64,000 nt of DNA from Streptomyces chattanoogensis (GCF_001294335.1 NZ_LGKG01000196.1:346349-410348), one strand, 5' to 3'. Positions 25,082-34,432 are shown, numbered from the stretch's first letter. Notes: generated by a model from the letters alone, not told the origin. A program made the numbers and translations.

Positions 25082-27573
25082 CGCAGGACGGGGGGCCGGT
25101 GGCGGTGCACGGCGGCGTCCGCTGTCAGCGGCCGGGCTGTGCGGGCCGGTACGACGACGCCGGCGGCGGCGAGCTGTACTGCGATGTCTGCCGGCTGGCG
25201 CCGGTGGTCTCGGCGGACGGGCTGCTGTCGTCGCCGGCGACGGAGATCACGGGGCGGGTGCCGGAGGACGAAAGGGCGGGCCGGGACGGCTCCTCGTCCG
25301 CCTCCGGGAGCGCCGGTGAGCCGACGCGGCAGATGCCGGGCCCGGCCGTCCCGGTGCCGGAGCGCCGTACGGACAGCGTCGCGGGCTCCGGGGCATCGGG
25401 GTCCGCGGCGTCCTCGGGGCCCTCCGGGTCGGCACGTGGCCGGCTGGGCGCCGGGCTGGTGACCGTGCCCCAGGTGCCGCGGCCCGATCCGCACACCGCC
25501 GTACTGGAGCGGCCGGAGGTCCCCGAACGGAAGCGGTTCTGCAGCCGGGGCGACTGCGGGGCGGCGGTGGGGCGGGCGCAGGGCGGCCGGCCGGGCCGTA
25601 CGGAAGGGTTCTGCACCAAGTGCGGCCATCCGTACAGCTTCGTGCCCAAGCTGCGCCCCGGGGACATGGTGCACGGCCAGTACGAGGTCGTCGGCTGTCT
25701 GGCGCACGGCGGGCTCGGCTGGATCTATCTGGCCGTCGACCGTGCGGTGGCCGACCGGTGGGTGGTGCTCAAGGGCCTGCTGGACACCGGTGACGAGGAG
25801 GCGCTGGCGGTCGCGGTGTCCGAGCGGCGGTTCCTCGCCGAGATCGAGCACGCCAACATCGTGCGGATCTACAACTTCGTGGAACACCTCGACCCGTCGA
25901 CGGGCAGCCTGGACGGCTACATCGTCATGGAGTACGTCGGCGGCAAATCGCTCAAGGACATCGCCAACGACCGGCGCACGCCCCAGGGGCGGCGCGATCC
26001 GCTGCCGGTCGAGCAGGCCTGTGCGTACGGCATCGAGGCGCTGGAGGCGCTCGGCGAGCTGCACCGCCGCAACCTGCTGTACTGCGATTTCAAGGTCGAC
26101 AACGCCATCCAGCAGCACGACCAGCTCAAGCTGATCGACATGGGCGCGGTGCGCCGGATGGACGACATCCGGAGCCCGATCTACGGCACGATCGGCTACC
26201 AGGCGCCGGAGATAGCCGAACTCGGCCCGTCGGTGGCCTCCGACCTCTACACCGTCGCCCGCACCCTGGCCGTCCTCACCTTCGACTTCCAGGGCTATAC
26301 GAACGTCTTCGCGGACTCCCTCCCGGACCCCGAGCACATCGAGGTGTTCCGCACCTACGAGTCCTTCTACCGGCTGCTGGTGCGGGCCACGGACCCGGAC
26401 CGGTCGCGCCGCTTCGCCTCCGCGGAGGAGATGGCCGAGCAGCTGACAGGGGTGCTGCGGGAGGTGGTGGCGCTGCAGTCGGGCGAGCAGCGCCCGGCGC
26501 CGTCGCAGCTCTTCGGGCCGGAACTGCGCGTGGTGGACACGGAGTTGATGACGGTCGAGGAGGGCGCGGGGTCGCTGCTGGGTGCCCGCGGCGCGGCACC
26601 GGAAGCCGTGGCTGCGGGCGGGCCCGTGCTCCGGCCCCTGGACGCCGCCCGTGTGGCCCTCGCGCTGCCGGTGCCGCGGGTGGATCCGGCCGATCCCAAC
26701 GCCGGTTTCCTGGCCGGGCTGATGACCGTCGCCCCGGCGGAGCTGCTGCCCGCGCTGCGCTCGGCGCCCGCCGACTCCCCGGAGCTGCGGCTGCGCGCGC
26801 TGCGCGCCCGCCTGGAGACGGGCGACGGCCCGGCCGCGCAGGCCCTGCTGAGCTCCGTCGAGGCGGAGCCCGCTGCGCGCGCGGCCGGCGACTGGCGGAG
26901 GGTGTGGAACCGCGGCCTGGTGTCCCTGGCCTGCGGGGACCGCGAGAGCGCCGCGCTGGCTTTCGACGCGGTCTACGACGCCTTCCCCGGCGAACCCGCG
27001 CCGAAGCTGGCGCTGGCGGTCTGCGCGGAGCTGCTCGGGCAGCTGGAGACCGCCGCGGAGTACTACCGCCTGGTGTGGACGGCCGATCACGGCTTTGTGA
27101 GCGCCGCGTTCGGGCTGGCCCGGGTGCGGCTGGCGGCCGGTGACCGCGGCGGCGCGGTGGAGGCGCTGGAAGCCGTACCGGAAGCGTCCATTCATCACAC
27201 CGCGGCGCGCATTGCGGCGGTGCGCGCGCGGCTGCGGCAGCGCCCACCGCACGACGCGCTGCTCGATGATCTTCAGGCCGCCGCCCGAGAGGTGGCGCGG
27301 CTGGCGGAATTCGGACTGGACGCCGGGCGCCGCGAACAACTGGCCACCGAGGTACTGGGCAGCGCCCTGGACTGGGTACTCTCCGGTAGCCACGGTGCCC
27401 CGCCCGGGGGCGGACGGCCACCGTCGCTGCTCGGCAGCGCGCTGGACGAACGCGGCCTGCGGTTCGGGCTGGAGAGGTCGTACCGCCTGCTGGCGCGGCT
27501 GGCGCAGCGTGGCGAGGAAAGGATCGAGCTGGTGGAACGGGCCAACCGCTTCCGCCCCAGGACGTGGGTGTGA
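25078..27573 (+). CDS. pknG: Serine/threonine protein kinase PknG
   Basis: An 831-residue soluble kinase that controls glutamate and 2-oxoglutarate metabolism in mycobacteria. Two N-terminal Cys4-type zinc segments are visible (CQRPGC with CDVC near residues 16-40; CSRGDC with CTKCGHPYSF near residues 155-190), the rubredoxin-like part. The kinase domain, about 200-480, has the loop CLAHGGLGWIYLAVD, VVLKG lysine, YIVMEYVGGKSLKDIA, the PknG-type catalytic segment LLYCDFKVDN in place of HRD, IDMGAVRRMDD, and GYQAPEI. The last 300 residues are TPR-like. GTG 25078 overlaps the previous stop. It is followed 1 bp later by a PP2C phosphatase gene. Confidence 0.95.
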   Translation: MTQDGGPVAVHGGVRCQRPGCAGRYDDAGGGELYCDVCRLAPVVSADGLLSSPATEITGRVPEDERAGRDGSSSASGSAGEPTRQMPGPAVPVPERRTDSVAGSGASGSAASSGPSGSARGRLGAGLVTVPQVPRPDPHTAVLERPEVPERKRFCSRGDCGAAVGRAQGGRPGRTEGFCTKCGHPYSFVPKLRPGDMVHGQYEVVGCLAHGGLGWIYLAVDRAVADRWVVLKGLLDTGDEEALAVAVSERRFLAEIEHANIVRIYNFVEHLDPSTGSLDGYIVMEYVGGKSLKDIANDRRTPQGRRDPLPVEQACAYGIEALEALGELHRRNLLYCDFKVDNAIQQHDQLKLIDMGAVRRMDDIRSPIYGTIGYQAPEIAELGPSVASDLYTVARTLAVLTFDFQGYTNVFADSLPDPEHIEVFRTYESFYRLLVRATDPDRSRRFASAEEMAEQLTGVLREVVALQSGEQRPAPSQLFGPELRVVDTELMTVEEGAGSLLGARGAAPEAVAAGGPVLRPLDAARVALALPVPRVDPADPNAGFLAGLMTVAPAELLPALRSAPADSPELRLRALRARLETGDGPAAQALLSSVEAEPAARAAGDWRRVWNRGLVSLACGDRESAALAFDAVYDAFPGEPAPKLALAVCAELLGQLETAAEYYRLVWTADHGFVSAAFGLARVRLAAGDRGGAVEALEAVPEASIHHTAARIAAVRARLRQRPPHDALLDDLQAAAREVARLAEFGLDAGRREQLATEVLGSALDWVLSGSHGAPPGGGRPPSLLGSALDERGLRFGLERSYRLLARLAQRGEERIELVERANRFRPRTWV

Positions 27574-27574
27574 C

Positions 27575-28942
27575 ATGGGTGTGACTGGGCCGTCCCGCTG
27601 CCGGAGCTGCGCGGAGCCGCTCGACGCGGGGGACAATTTCTGCGGACGGTGCGGCGCGGACCTCGTGGTGCCCGCCGCGCCGGGGTACGGCGCGGTGCCG
27701 CCGCCTCCGTCGTACGCCCCGATGGTCGGTGCGCCCGCCGGGGCACCCTCAGGGGCGCCGGCCGGGCCGCCGCCGCCGGATCCCACGACGCGGATCCCGG
27801 ACGAGGAGATCGCGGGCGAGGGCGCCCCCGGTGCGGACGCCCCGCGTCCGGGCGCCGCCCGGCGGCCTGTCGACCCCCGGGTCGCCGGGTACGAAGTGGT
27901 CGCCGACGCCGCCGCGGAGGCGGCCGGAGCCGCACGGAACGCCAAGGCGGCCCGGGACGGAGCCGACGGCGGCGGCACCGGTGAGGCGCCCCCCGGGGAC
28001 GCCCCCGCCCCCGAGCAGACCGACCCGCCCGACGACACCCTCCACCTCTGCGCGATCTGCCACTCCGGCGCCCTGACGCCCGAGGGCTTCTGCGAGCACT
28101 GCGGACGCGCCCAGCCCCGCGAACGCAACCACATGGAGCACGAGCTGGCGGGCATCGCGGCCGTCAGCGACCGGGGCCACCGGCACCACCGCAACGAGGA
28201 CTTCTTCGCACTGCGGGCCATGGCGCTGCCGGACGGTTCGCCCGCCGTGGTCGCGCTGGTCTGCGACGGCGTCTCCTCGGCGACCCGGCCGGACGAGGCC
28301 TCCCGGGCGGCGTCCGAGGCCGCGGGCGAGGCGCTGCTGGCGTCGCTGCCGCGCGGTACGCACCCCCAGCAGGCGATGCACGACGCCGTCCTGGCGGCCT
28401 CGGCGGCGGTCGACGCGCTGGCCGCCGATCCCTCCCTCGCGCACGACGAGCACCGCCAGCAGAACGCCCCGGCCTGCACCTTCGTGGGGGCCGCGGTCGG
28501 CGGCGGGCTGCTGACCATCGGCTGGGTCGGCGACAGCCGCGCGTACTGGATCCCCAACGACCGTACGGCGCCCCCGGCCCGGCTCACCGAGGACGACTCC
28601 TGGGCCGCGCAGATGGTCGCCAACAACCTGATGTCCGAGGCGGAGGCGAACGCCGATGAGCGGGCGCATGCCATCACCGGCTGGCTCGGCGCGGATGCGT
28701 ACGAGGTCGAGCCGCACACCGTGACGTTCAAGCCGGACGGTCCGGGTGTGGTGGTGGTCTGCACGGACGGGCTGTGGAACTACGCCGACTCCGCCGCCCA
28801 GATGGCATCGGTGCTGCCCGTCGACTCCCCGGACCGCCCGCTGAACGCCGCTCAGGCCCTTGTCACCCACGCCCTCGACGGCGGGGGCCATGACAACGTC
28901 ACGGTGGCGGTGGTGCCGTTCCCGGCGCCGGCGCGCGGCTAG
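27575..28942 (+). CDS. PP2C-family protein phosphatase with N-terminal zinc ribbons
   Basis: A 455-residue serine/threonine phosphatase, the likely antagonist of PknG. Two zinc-ribbon-like Cys motifs precede the enzyme: CRSCAEPLDAGDNFCGRC at residues 8-25 and CAICHSGALTPEGFCEHCG near 160. They are joined by a Pro/Ala/Gly linker. The PP2C domain, about 185-455, shows SDRGHRHHRNEDFF, VCDGVSSATRPDEAS, IGWVGDSRAYW, CTDGLWNYA and GGGHDNVTVAVV, so the metal-binding aspartates are intact. ATG 27575 begins 1 bp after the pknG stop. Kinase and phosphatase are therefore made together. Confidence 0.94.
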   Translation: MGVTGPSRCRSCAEPLDAGDNFCGRCGADLVVPAAPGYGAVPPPPSYAPMVGAPAGAPSGAPAGPPPPDPTTRIPDEEIAGEGAPGADAPRPGAARRPVDPRVAGYEVVADAAAEAAGAARNAKAARDGADGGGTGEAPPGDAPAPEQTDPPDDTLHLCAICHSGALTPEGFCEHCGRAQPRERNHMEHELAGIAAVSDRGHRHHRNEDFFALRAMALPDGSPAVVALVCDGVSSATRPDEASRAASEAAGEALLASLPRGTHPQQAMHDAVLAASAAVDALAADPSLAHDEHRQQNAPACTFVGAAVGGGLLTIGWVGDSRAYWIPNDRTAPPARLTEDDSWAAQMVANNLMSEAEANADERAHAITGWLGADAYEVEPHTVTFKPDGPGVVVVCTDGLWNYADSAAQMASVLPVDSPDRPLNAAQALVTHALDGGGHDNVTVAVVPFPAPARG

Positions 28943-29441
28943 GGCCATGACAGCGGACCGGCTCTCCCGACGACTCCCCGGCCAATACACCCAGGGATTA
29001 CCCCACTTGCGCATGATTTCCGGATATCGACATCACTCGGGAAATACCGGGCGCGCGGTTCCTTTTCCGTTCATTCCCGTGCCGGAGGGCGGTTCGTCAC
29101 AGCTCCTTCCACAAAGGCGCGTACCGGCCGCACGGAAGCCCACAACTCGGGCAATAGGGGTCGCGATACCGCGAATTCCGGCCGGTCCGCACCGCCACCG
29201 AATACCCCCGGGAATGCGGACACTGCGAAACTCCTTGCGAAGGTGGTGGGCGTCGCCGATGCGGCGACCGGTACTGTGCGACTGAAGGCGAAGGTGACCG
29301 GCGCGTACGCGATGACCCTCGCGACGCGCTCGCAAAAGCCATTTGCCCGAAGAAACACCCAGTGACACAGCCGAAGAAACAACCGCGAGCAGTACCGAGC
29401 AGTACCACCGGAAGAAAAGGTACGGAGGGGGAAGAACCGAC
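28943..29441. other. 499-bp gap inside the signalling cluster
   Basis: No convincing gene. The stretch 28975-29060 is noticeably less GC-rich and may hold a promoter for the FHA gene. A short minus-strand reading frame ends with CPSCG but has no ribosome site or matching codon bias. GAGCAGTACC is tandemly repeated near 29387-29406. It may be a decayed gene. Confidence 0.4.
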
Positions 29442-30938
29442 ATGCCGACCTGCCCGAACGGACACCAGTCGGTGGCCGAAGACTGGTGCGAGGTGTGCGG
29501 CCACCGGATGGCAGGCGCTGTCCCCCCGCCGCCCTCCTTGCCTGCGGGGTTCCTGAACACTCCGCCGCCCGGCCAGCCCGCACCGCCGCCGCCCCAGCAG
29601 CCGGGCCCGCCGCCTGCGGACCCGCAGGGACCGCCGCCGGGGTCCTTCGCCCCGCCGCCCGGCCAGCCCGGCCCCGGCACCCAGGGCGGTTACGGCTTCC
29701 CGCCACCGGCCCCCGGCCCGGCCCAGGGCCCTGGCGCCCAGGGCGGCTACGGCTTCCCGCCGCCCGCACCCGGACCGGGACCGGCGCCCGGTATGCCCGG
29801 CCCCGATCAGTCCGCGCCGTCCGAGGCGTGCCCGCAGTGCGGTACGCCGCGCATGGCGAACGCGCCGTTCTGCAACAACTGCCACTACAACTTCCTGACC
29901 CACACCGCGACATCCACGTCGCCTCCGGGGTCCTTCGCCCCGCCGCCCGGCCAGCCCGGCCCCGGCACCCAGGGCGGCCAGGACGGTTACGGCTTCCCGC
30001 CGCCGGCTCCCGGCCCCCAGGGCGGCTACGGCTTCCCGCCGCCCGCACCGCAGCAGCCGCAGCAGCCGTTCGAGCAGCAGCCCCCCTTCGGGCAGCAGCC
30101 TCCCTTCGAACAGCAGCAGCCGCAACAGGGTCCCCCGCCCGGCCAGCCCGGCCCCGGCGGCTTCCCCGGCCAGCCCGGCCCCGGTATGCCCGGCCCCGGC
30201 CCGGCCGGCCAGCCCGGTCCCCCGCCGCCGCAGGGCGACGACTGGACGCTGAACCCGCCGAGCGCACATCAGGCCGCGGCCCCGCCGATGGCCCCGCCCG
30301 CGCCCGGCCCCGGCCCGCAGGCCCCGTTCGAGCAGCAGCCGCCCGCGCCGTTCCCGCCGCAGCAGCCCGCTCCGTTCGAGCAGCCGCACCAGCAGCCGCC
30401 GTTCGAGCAGCAGCCCGGCCCGTACGACCCGCAGCAGCCGCAGCAGCAGGGCCCCCCGCCCGAGCAGCAGTGGAACGGCGGCCCCGGCCCGGGTCCCGCG
30501 GCGCCGCCGCAGGGTGCGCAGCCGGTCGTCGGTGACGGCTGGGTGGTGGCCATCGCGCCGGACCGCGAGTACTTCATGGCGATGATGGGCCGCAGCGGCC
30601 CGGAGGCGGCCGGGCTCAACCTGCCCGCGTACTCCCCCGAGCAGGTGCTCCCGCTCGCCAACGGCCAGATCGCGGTCGGCCGTCGCCGCAACAGCACCGG
30701 CGAGGCCCCGGACATCGATCTGGGCAGCCCGCCGGAGGACCCGGGCGTCTCGCACCAGCACGCGCTGCTGGTGCAGCAGCAGGACGGCAGCTGGGCGGTG
30801 GTGGACCAGAACTCCACCAACGGCACCACGATCAACCTCGCCGAGGACCCGATCCAGCCGTATGTGCCGGTGCCGCTGCACGAGGGCGACCGGGTGCATG
30901 TGGGGGCCTGGACGACGCTGACGATCCGCCGGGCCTAG
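29442..30938 (+). CDS. FHA-domain protein with zinc ribbons and PQG-rich repeat linker
   Basis: A 498-residue phosphothreonine-reader protein. Two zinc-ribbon-like Cys motifs are near the start (CPNGHQSVAEDWCEVCGH at residues 4-21; CPQCGTPRMANAPFCNNC near residue 130). About 250 residues of Pro/Gln/Gly linker follow, with GGYGFPPPAPGP occurring several times. The C-terminal FHA domain, about 400-498, has AVGRRRNSTG, VSHQHALLV, and NSTNGTTINL. ATG 29442 follows GGAGGGGG by 10 nt. In mycobacteria the FHA protein GarA is the PknG target; this protein is the obvious equivalent here, though the N-terminal phosphorylation motif of GarA is not evident. Confidence 0.88.
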   Translation: MPTCPNGHQSVAEDWCEVCGHRMAGAVPPPPSLPAGFLNTPPPGQPAPPPPQQPGPPPADPQGPPPGSFAPPPGQPGPGTQGGYGFPPPAPGPAQGPGAQGGYGFPPPAPGPGPAPGMPGPDQSAPSEACPQCGTPRMANAPFCNNCHYNFLTHTATSTSPPGSFAPPPGQPGPGTQGGQDGYGFPPPAPGPQGGYGFPPPAPQQPQQPFEQQPPFGQQPPFEQQQPQQGPPPGQPGPGGFPGQPGPGMPGPGPAGQPGPPPPQGDDWTLNPPSAHQAAAPPMAPPAPGPGPQAPFEQQPPAPFPPQQPAPFEQPHQQPPFEQQPGPYDPQQPQQQGPPPEQQWNGGPGPGPAAPPQGAQPVVGDGWVVAIAPDREYFMAMMGRSGPEAAGLNLPAYSPEQVLPLANGQIAVGRRRNSTGEAPDIDLGSPPEDPGVSHQHALLVQQQDGSWAVVDQNSTNGTTINLAEDPIQPYVPVPLHEGDRVHVGAWTTLTIRRA

Positions 30939-30952
30939 CCCCGTACGGTCCG

Positions 30953-30979
30953 GGGGCGTGACCTTTCGGGTCACGCCCC
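30953..30979 (+). terminator. Terminator after the FHA gene
   Basis: GGGGCGTGACC (30953-30963) pairs perfectly with 30969-30979 around a TTTCG loop, 14 bp past the stop. It separates the signalling cluster from the haemoglobin gene. Confidence 0.8.
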
Positions 30980-31004
30980 TCGCCGTATCTGCCACCATGG
31001 ACGG

Positions 31005-31409
31005 GTGAACAAGATTCCGCGCGGCACGCTTCAGGAGCAGACCTTCTACGAACAGGTCGGTGGCGAGGAGACCTTCCGGCGTCTGGTGCACCGCTTCTAC
31101 CAGGGCGTCGCCGAGGACCCGTTGCTGCGGCCGATGTACCCGGAAGAGGACCTGGGCCCGGCCGAGGAGCGCCTCGCGTTGTTCCTGATGCAGTACTGGG
31201 GCGGTCCCCGCACCTACAGCGACGGCCGAGGCCACCCCCGGCTGCGCATGCGGCACGCCCCGTTCACCGTCGACCGGGCCGCACACGACGCCTGGCTGAA
31301 GCACATGCGCGACGCCGTCGACTCCCTCGGCCTCGCCGAGGAACACGAGACGCAACTGTGGAACTACCTCACCTACGCAGCTGCCTCGATGATCAACACG
31401 GCAGACTGA
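31005..31409 (+). CDS. glbO: Group II truncated haemoglobin
   Basis: A 134-residue haem protein of the 2-on-2 globin group II, binding oxygen or NO and protecting against reactive nitrogen. Landmarks are TFYEQVGGEETFRRLVHRFY at the start, YPEEDLGPAEERLALFLMQYWGG (read in two parts), RMRHAPFTV containing the proximal-histidine region, and AWLKHMRDAVDSL with the conserved Trp G8. It starts at GTG 31005. It is flanked by hairpins on both sides, so it is probably transcribed alone. Confidence 0.95.
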   Translation: MNKIPRGTLQEQTFYEQVGGEETFRRLVHRFYQGVAEDPLLRPMYPEEDLGPAEERLALFLMQYWGGPRTYSDGRGHPRLRMRHAPFTVDRAAHDAWLKHMRDAVDSLGLAEEHETQLWNYLTYAAASMINTAD

Positions 31410-31433
31410 GGCCGGCCGGAGCGACGGCCGGCC
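31410..31433. terminator. Convergent terminator after glbO
   Basis: GGCCGGCC at 31410-31417 pairs with 31426-31433 around an 8-base loop, between convergent genes whose stops are 33 bp apart. Confidence 0.6.
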
Positions 31434-31442
31434 CTTCCGCCG

Positions 31443-32177
31443 TCACACCGGGGTGACTGTGATCCCCGAGAGCCCCGTCAGCCCCTCCGGTCCCCCGGTC
31501 CGTACGGCGACCGATCCGTAGGGGGTGCTCAGCCGCAGCCAGCCGGCCGCGGCGAGCAGGCTCAGCTGCTGGTGTCCGGGCTGCGGGGCGTGGGCGCGGT
31601 GCGGGGGCGCACCGGCGAGGGCGGCCGACCGGGCCGGACGCAGAAAGCCCAGCGACTGCGCGGCGTGTGCGGCACGCAGCGGGAGATGGGTGTCGCCCAG
31701 GGTCCGCGACCAGATCTCGCGGCCGATGCGGTCGCGTGCGGCGCGGGTACGGTGCTGCGGCGGCAGCTCCGCATCGCGGGCGCGGAATTCGGCGACCGCA
31801 CCGGCCACCGTGCGCAGCACGGCCTCGGGGTCCGGCAGTCCCGGCACCCGCCGCCAGCCGCCGCGCGGGGGCAGCACTCCGGCCCACGGCGGGCCGGTGA
31901 CGGGAGCGGGCACGCTCAGCACGCCCTCCGCCGACGCCTCGACGCCTTCGAGGAGTTCACCGGCCGAGACGGTGACGTCCACGGTGATGCCGTCGTCGGC
32001 GAGCCGTGCCGTACGGATCGCCAGCACCTCGAACGACGGCGGGCGGCCGAAGACGGCGAGCACCCCGCTGCCGGCCTGGAGCCGTACCGCGGCCGCACGG
32101 TCGTAATGGATCAGCCGGGCCAGGAAGGCGGCGAGATCCGCCGCCTCCCCGGCATCGGCCAGACGCAGCGCCGTCAT
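31443..32177 (-). CDS. Conserved actinobacterial protein of unknown function
   Basis: A 244-residue soluble protein; I recognise no domain. It begins MTALRLADAGEAADLAAFLA and contains AVRLQAGSGVLAVFGRPPSF, LEGVEASAEGVLSVPAP and IGREIWSRTLGDTHLPLRAA. The start is fixed by an ATGA overlap with the thioesterase gene before it (ATG 32177, TGA ending at 32174). It is therefore the third gene of the ettA-thioesterase operon. No signal peptide or membrane helix is seen. Confidence 0.8.
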   Translation of the reverse strand: MTALRLADAGEAADLAAFLARLIHYDRAAAVRLQAGSGVLAVFGRPPSFEVLAIRTARLADDGITVDVTVSAGELLEGVEASAEGVLSVPAPVTGPPWAGVLPPRGGWRRVPGLPDPEAVLRTVAGAVAEFRARDAELPPQHRTRAARDRIGREIWSRTLGDTHLPLRAAHAAQSLGFLRPARSAALAGAPPHRAHAPQPGHQQLSLLAAAGWLRLSTPYGSVAVRTGGPEGLTGLSGITVTPV

Positions 32178-32620
32178 CGCGCGACGGCCCCCTCCCGACG
32201 CCCCTCCTGGTGCGAGGCGTCGTCCAGGAACTCCTTGAGGATGGCCTTCTCCTCCGCGGTGATGCGGCGGGGATGCCCCTCGGTGAAGTTGTACGGGACG
32301 ACGACCGTCGAGGCGCGGAGGTAGACGGTGTCCTCGTCCTTCACCTCGTAGGCGATGGTCATCGACGCGGCGGTGACCTTGGTCACCCACAGCTCGATGG
32401 TCACCGGGGCGTGCCGGTGCACCAGCTGCCGCACATAGTCGATCTCGTGCCGGGCGACGACCGATCCGCCCGTGAACGCCGTACTGCCGCCCCCCGGCGC
32501 CAGCCGTCGCGTGAAGTCGATCCGCGCCTCTTCGAGGTAGCGGACGAACACCGCATTGTTGACATGGCCGAAGGCGTCCATGTCCGACCAGCGCAGGGGG
32601 CAGGAGTAGAGGTGTCGCAC
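32174..32620 (-). CDS. Acyl-CoA thioesterase (4-hydroxybenzoyl-CoA thioesterase family)
   Basis: A 148-residue hotdog-fold thioesterase. The family signature is LRWSDMDAFGHVNNAVFVRY near the start, with the catalytic Asp in DMD. HEIDYVRQLVHRHAPVTIEL and VVVPYNFTEGHPRRI follow. It starts at GTG 32620, 5 bp after the ettA stop, and overlaps the next gene by ATGA. It hydrolyses acyl-CoA esters; the physiological substrate is unknown. Co-transcription with ettA is conserved in my recollection of actinobacteria. Confidence 0.92.
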   Translation of the reverse strand: MRHLYSCPLRWSDMDAFGHVNNAVFVRYLEEARIDFTRRLAPGGGSTAFTGGSVVARHEIDYVRQLVHRHAPVTIELWVTKVTAASMTIAYEVKDEDTVYLRASTVVVPYNFTEGHPRRITAEEKAILKEFLDDASHQEGRREGAVAR

Positions 32621-32625
32621 GTCGG

Positions 32626-34290
32626 TCAGCCCCGGGTCAGCTTCTTGTACGTCGCGCGGTGCGGACGGGCCGCCTCCGCACCGAGGCGCTCGATCTTGTT
32701 CTTCTCGTACGACTCGAAGTTGCCCTCGAACCAGAACCACTTGGATTCGCCCTCGTACGCCAGGATGTGCGTGGCGACCCGGTCGAGGAACCACCGGTCG
32801 TGGGAGACGACCACGGCGCAGCCGGGGAACTCCAGCAGCGCGTTCTCCAGCGAGGAGAGCGTCTCGACGTCGAGGTCGTTGGTCGGCTCGTCGAGGAGGA
32901 GCAGGTTGCCGCCCTGCTTGAGGGTGAGCGCCAGGTTCAGGCGGTTGCGCTCACCACCGGAGAGCACCCCGGCCGGCTTCTGCTGGTCCGGGCCCTTGAA
33001 CCCGAACGCGGAGACATACGCCCGCGAGGGCATCTCCACGTGGCCGACGTTGATGTAGTCCAGCTCGTCGGAGACCACGGCCCACAGGGTCTTCTTGGGG
33101 TCGATGTTCTCGCGGCTCTGGTCGACGTAGGAGATCTTGACGGTCTCGCCGACCTTGATGTCGCCGGAGTCCGCGGCTTCCAGGCCCTGCAGCATCTTGA
33201 ACAGCGTGGTCTTGCCGGCACCGTTCGGGCCGATGATGCCGACGATGCCGTTGCGCGGCAGCGTGAAGCTCAGGTCGTCGATCAGGACCTTCTCGCCGAA
33301 GGCCTTGTTGAGCTTCTCGACCTCGACGACGACGTTGCCCAGACGCGGGCCCGGCGGGATCTGGATCTCCTCGAAGTCCAGCTTCCGCATCTTGTCGGCC
33401 TCGGCCGCCATCTCCTCGTAACGCGCCAGACGCGCCTTGGACTTGGCCTGCCGCCCCTTGGCGTTGGAGCGCACCCACTCCAGCTCTTCCTTCAGGCGCT
33501 TGGCACGCTTGGCGTCCTTCTGGCCCTCGACCTTCAGACGGGTCTGCTTGGTCTCCAGGTACGTGGAGTAGTTGCCCTCGTAGCCGATGGCGCGGCCGCG
33601 GTCGAGCTCCAGGATCCAGCCGGCGACGTTGTCGAGGAAGTACCGGTCGTGGGTGACGGCGACGACGGTGCCGGGGTACTTGGCCAGGTGCTGCTCCAGC
33701 CACTGGACGGACTCGGCGTCCAGGTGGTTGGTGGGCTCGTCGAGGAGCAGCAGGTCGGGGGCCTCCAGCAGCAGCTTGCACAGCGCGACGCGGCGGCGCT
33801 CACCACCGGAGAGGTTGGTGACCGGCCAGTCGCCGGGCGGGCAGCCCAGCGCGTCCATCGCCTGCTCGAGCTGGGTGTCCAGGTCCCACGCGTTGGCGTG
33901 GTCCAGGTCCTCCTGGAGCTTGCCCATCTCCTCCATCAGCGCATCGCTGTAGTCGGTCGCCATCAGCTCGGCGACCTCGTTGAAGCGGTGGAGCTTGCCC
34001 ATGATCTCGGCGGCGCCGTCCTGCACGTTCTGCAGCACGGTCTTGGACTCGTCCAGCGGCGGCTCCTGCAGGAGCATGCCGACGGTGTAGCCCGGGGAGA
34101 GGAACGCGTCACCGTTCGACGGCTGCTCGAGACCGGCCATGATCTTCAGCACCGTGGACTTACCGGCGCCGTTGGGACCCACGACACCGATCTTCGCGCC
34201 CGGCAGGAAGCTCAGCGTCACGTCGTCAAGGATGACCTTGTCGCCGTGCGCCTTGCGCGTCTTGCGCATCGTGTAGATGTACTCAGCCAA
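32626..34290 (-). CDS. ettA: Energy-dependent translational throttle protein EttA (ABC-F)
   Basis: A 554-residue ABC-F ATPase that binds the ribosomal E site and gates entry into elongation according to energy state. Two ABC domains are present: Walker A GPNGAGKST with signature NLSGGERRRVAL and LLLDEPTNHLD in the first, GPNGAGKTT with VLSGGERNRLNL and LLLDEPTNDLD in the second. The arm and linker region (YEGNYSTYLETKQTRLKVE, RQAKSKARLARYEEM) is typical of EttA. It has no membrane domain. It starts at TTG 34290 with a weak ribosome site, and heads an operon with a thioesterase and an unknown protein. Confidence 0.97.
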   Translation of the reverse strand: MAEYIYTMRKTRKAHGDKVILDDVTLSFLPGAKIGVVGPNGAGKSTVLKIMAGLEQPSNGDAFLSPGYTVGMLLQEPPLDESKTVLQNVQDGAAEIMGKLHRFNEVAELMATDYSDALMEEMGKLQEDLDHANAWDLDTQLEQAMDALGCPPGDWPVTNLSGGERRRVALCKLLLEAPDLLLLDEPTNHLDAESVQWLEQHLAKYPGTVVAVTHDRYFLDNVAGWILELDRGRAIGYEGNYSTYLETKQTRLKVEGQKDAKRAKRLKEELEWVRSNAKGRQAKSKARLARYEEMAAEADKMRKLDFEEIQIPPGPRLGNVVVEVEKLNKAFGEKVLIDDLSFTLPRNGIVGIIGPNGAGKTTLFKMLQGLEAADSGDIKVGETVKISYVDQSRENIDPKKTLWAVVSDELDYINVGHVEMPSRAYVSAFGFKGPDQQKPAGVLSGGERNRLNLALTLKQGGNLLLLDEPTNDLDVETLSSLENALLEFPGCAVVVSHDRWFLDRVATHILAYEGESKWFWFEGNFESYEKNKIERLGAEAARPHRATYKKLTRG

Positions 34291-34432
34291 GAGAAACCGT
34301 CCGGCAGGTTTGGATCTATCAGGGATCTGTCAGGTCTGTATGCGCTCCGCCGCCCGGTCCGTGATGCGGCGCGGCCGTGCGAGGGCAGATACACCCATCT
34401 TGCCGTACGGCCGTGCCCGGAAGGAAACGAGT

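Noticed and set aside
24994..28764. Very long minus-strand open frame opposite pknG and the phosphatase gene
   Set aside because: It is a GC-rich shadow: the opposite strand carries unmistakable kinase and PP2C motifs, and the translated antisense is low-complexity Arg/Gly/Ala with no domain.
29033..29680. Minus-strand Gly-rich frame covering the gap and the start of the FHA gene
   Set aside because: It overlaps the zinc-ribbon coding part of the FHA gene and has no ribosome site; I treat it as antisense.
29630..30060. Regularly spaced repeats resembling an array
   Set aside because: They encode GGYGFPPPAPGP units in the FHA-protein linker. There are no unique spacers and no cas genes, so this is not a CRISPR array.
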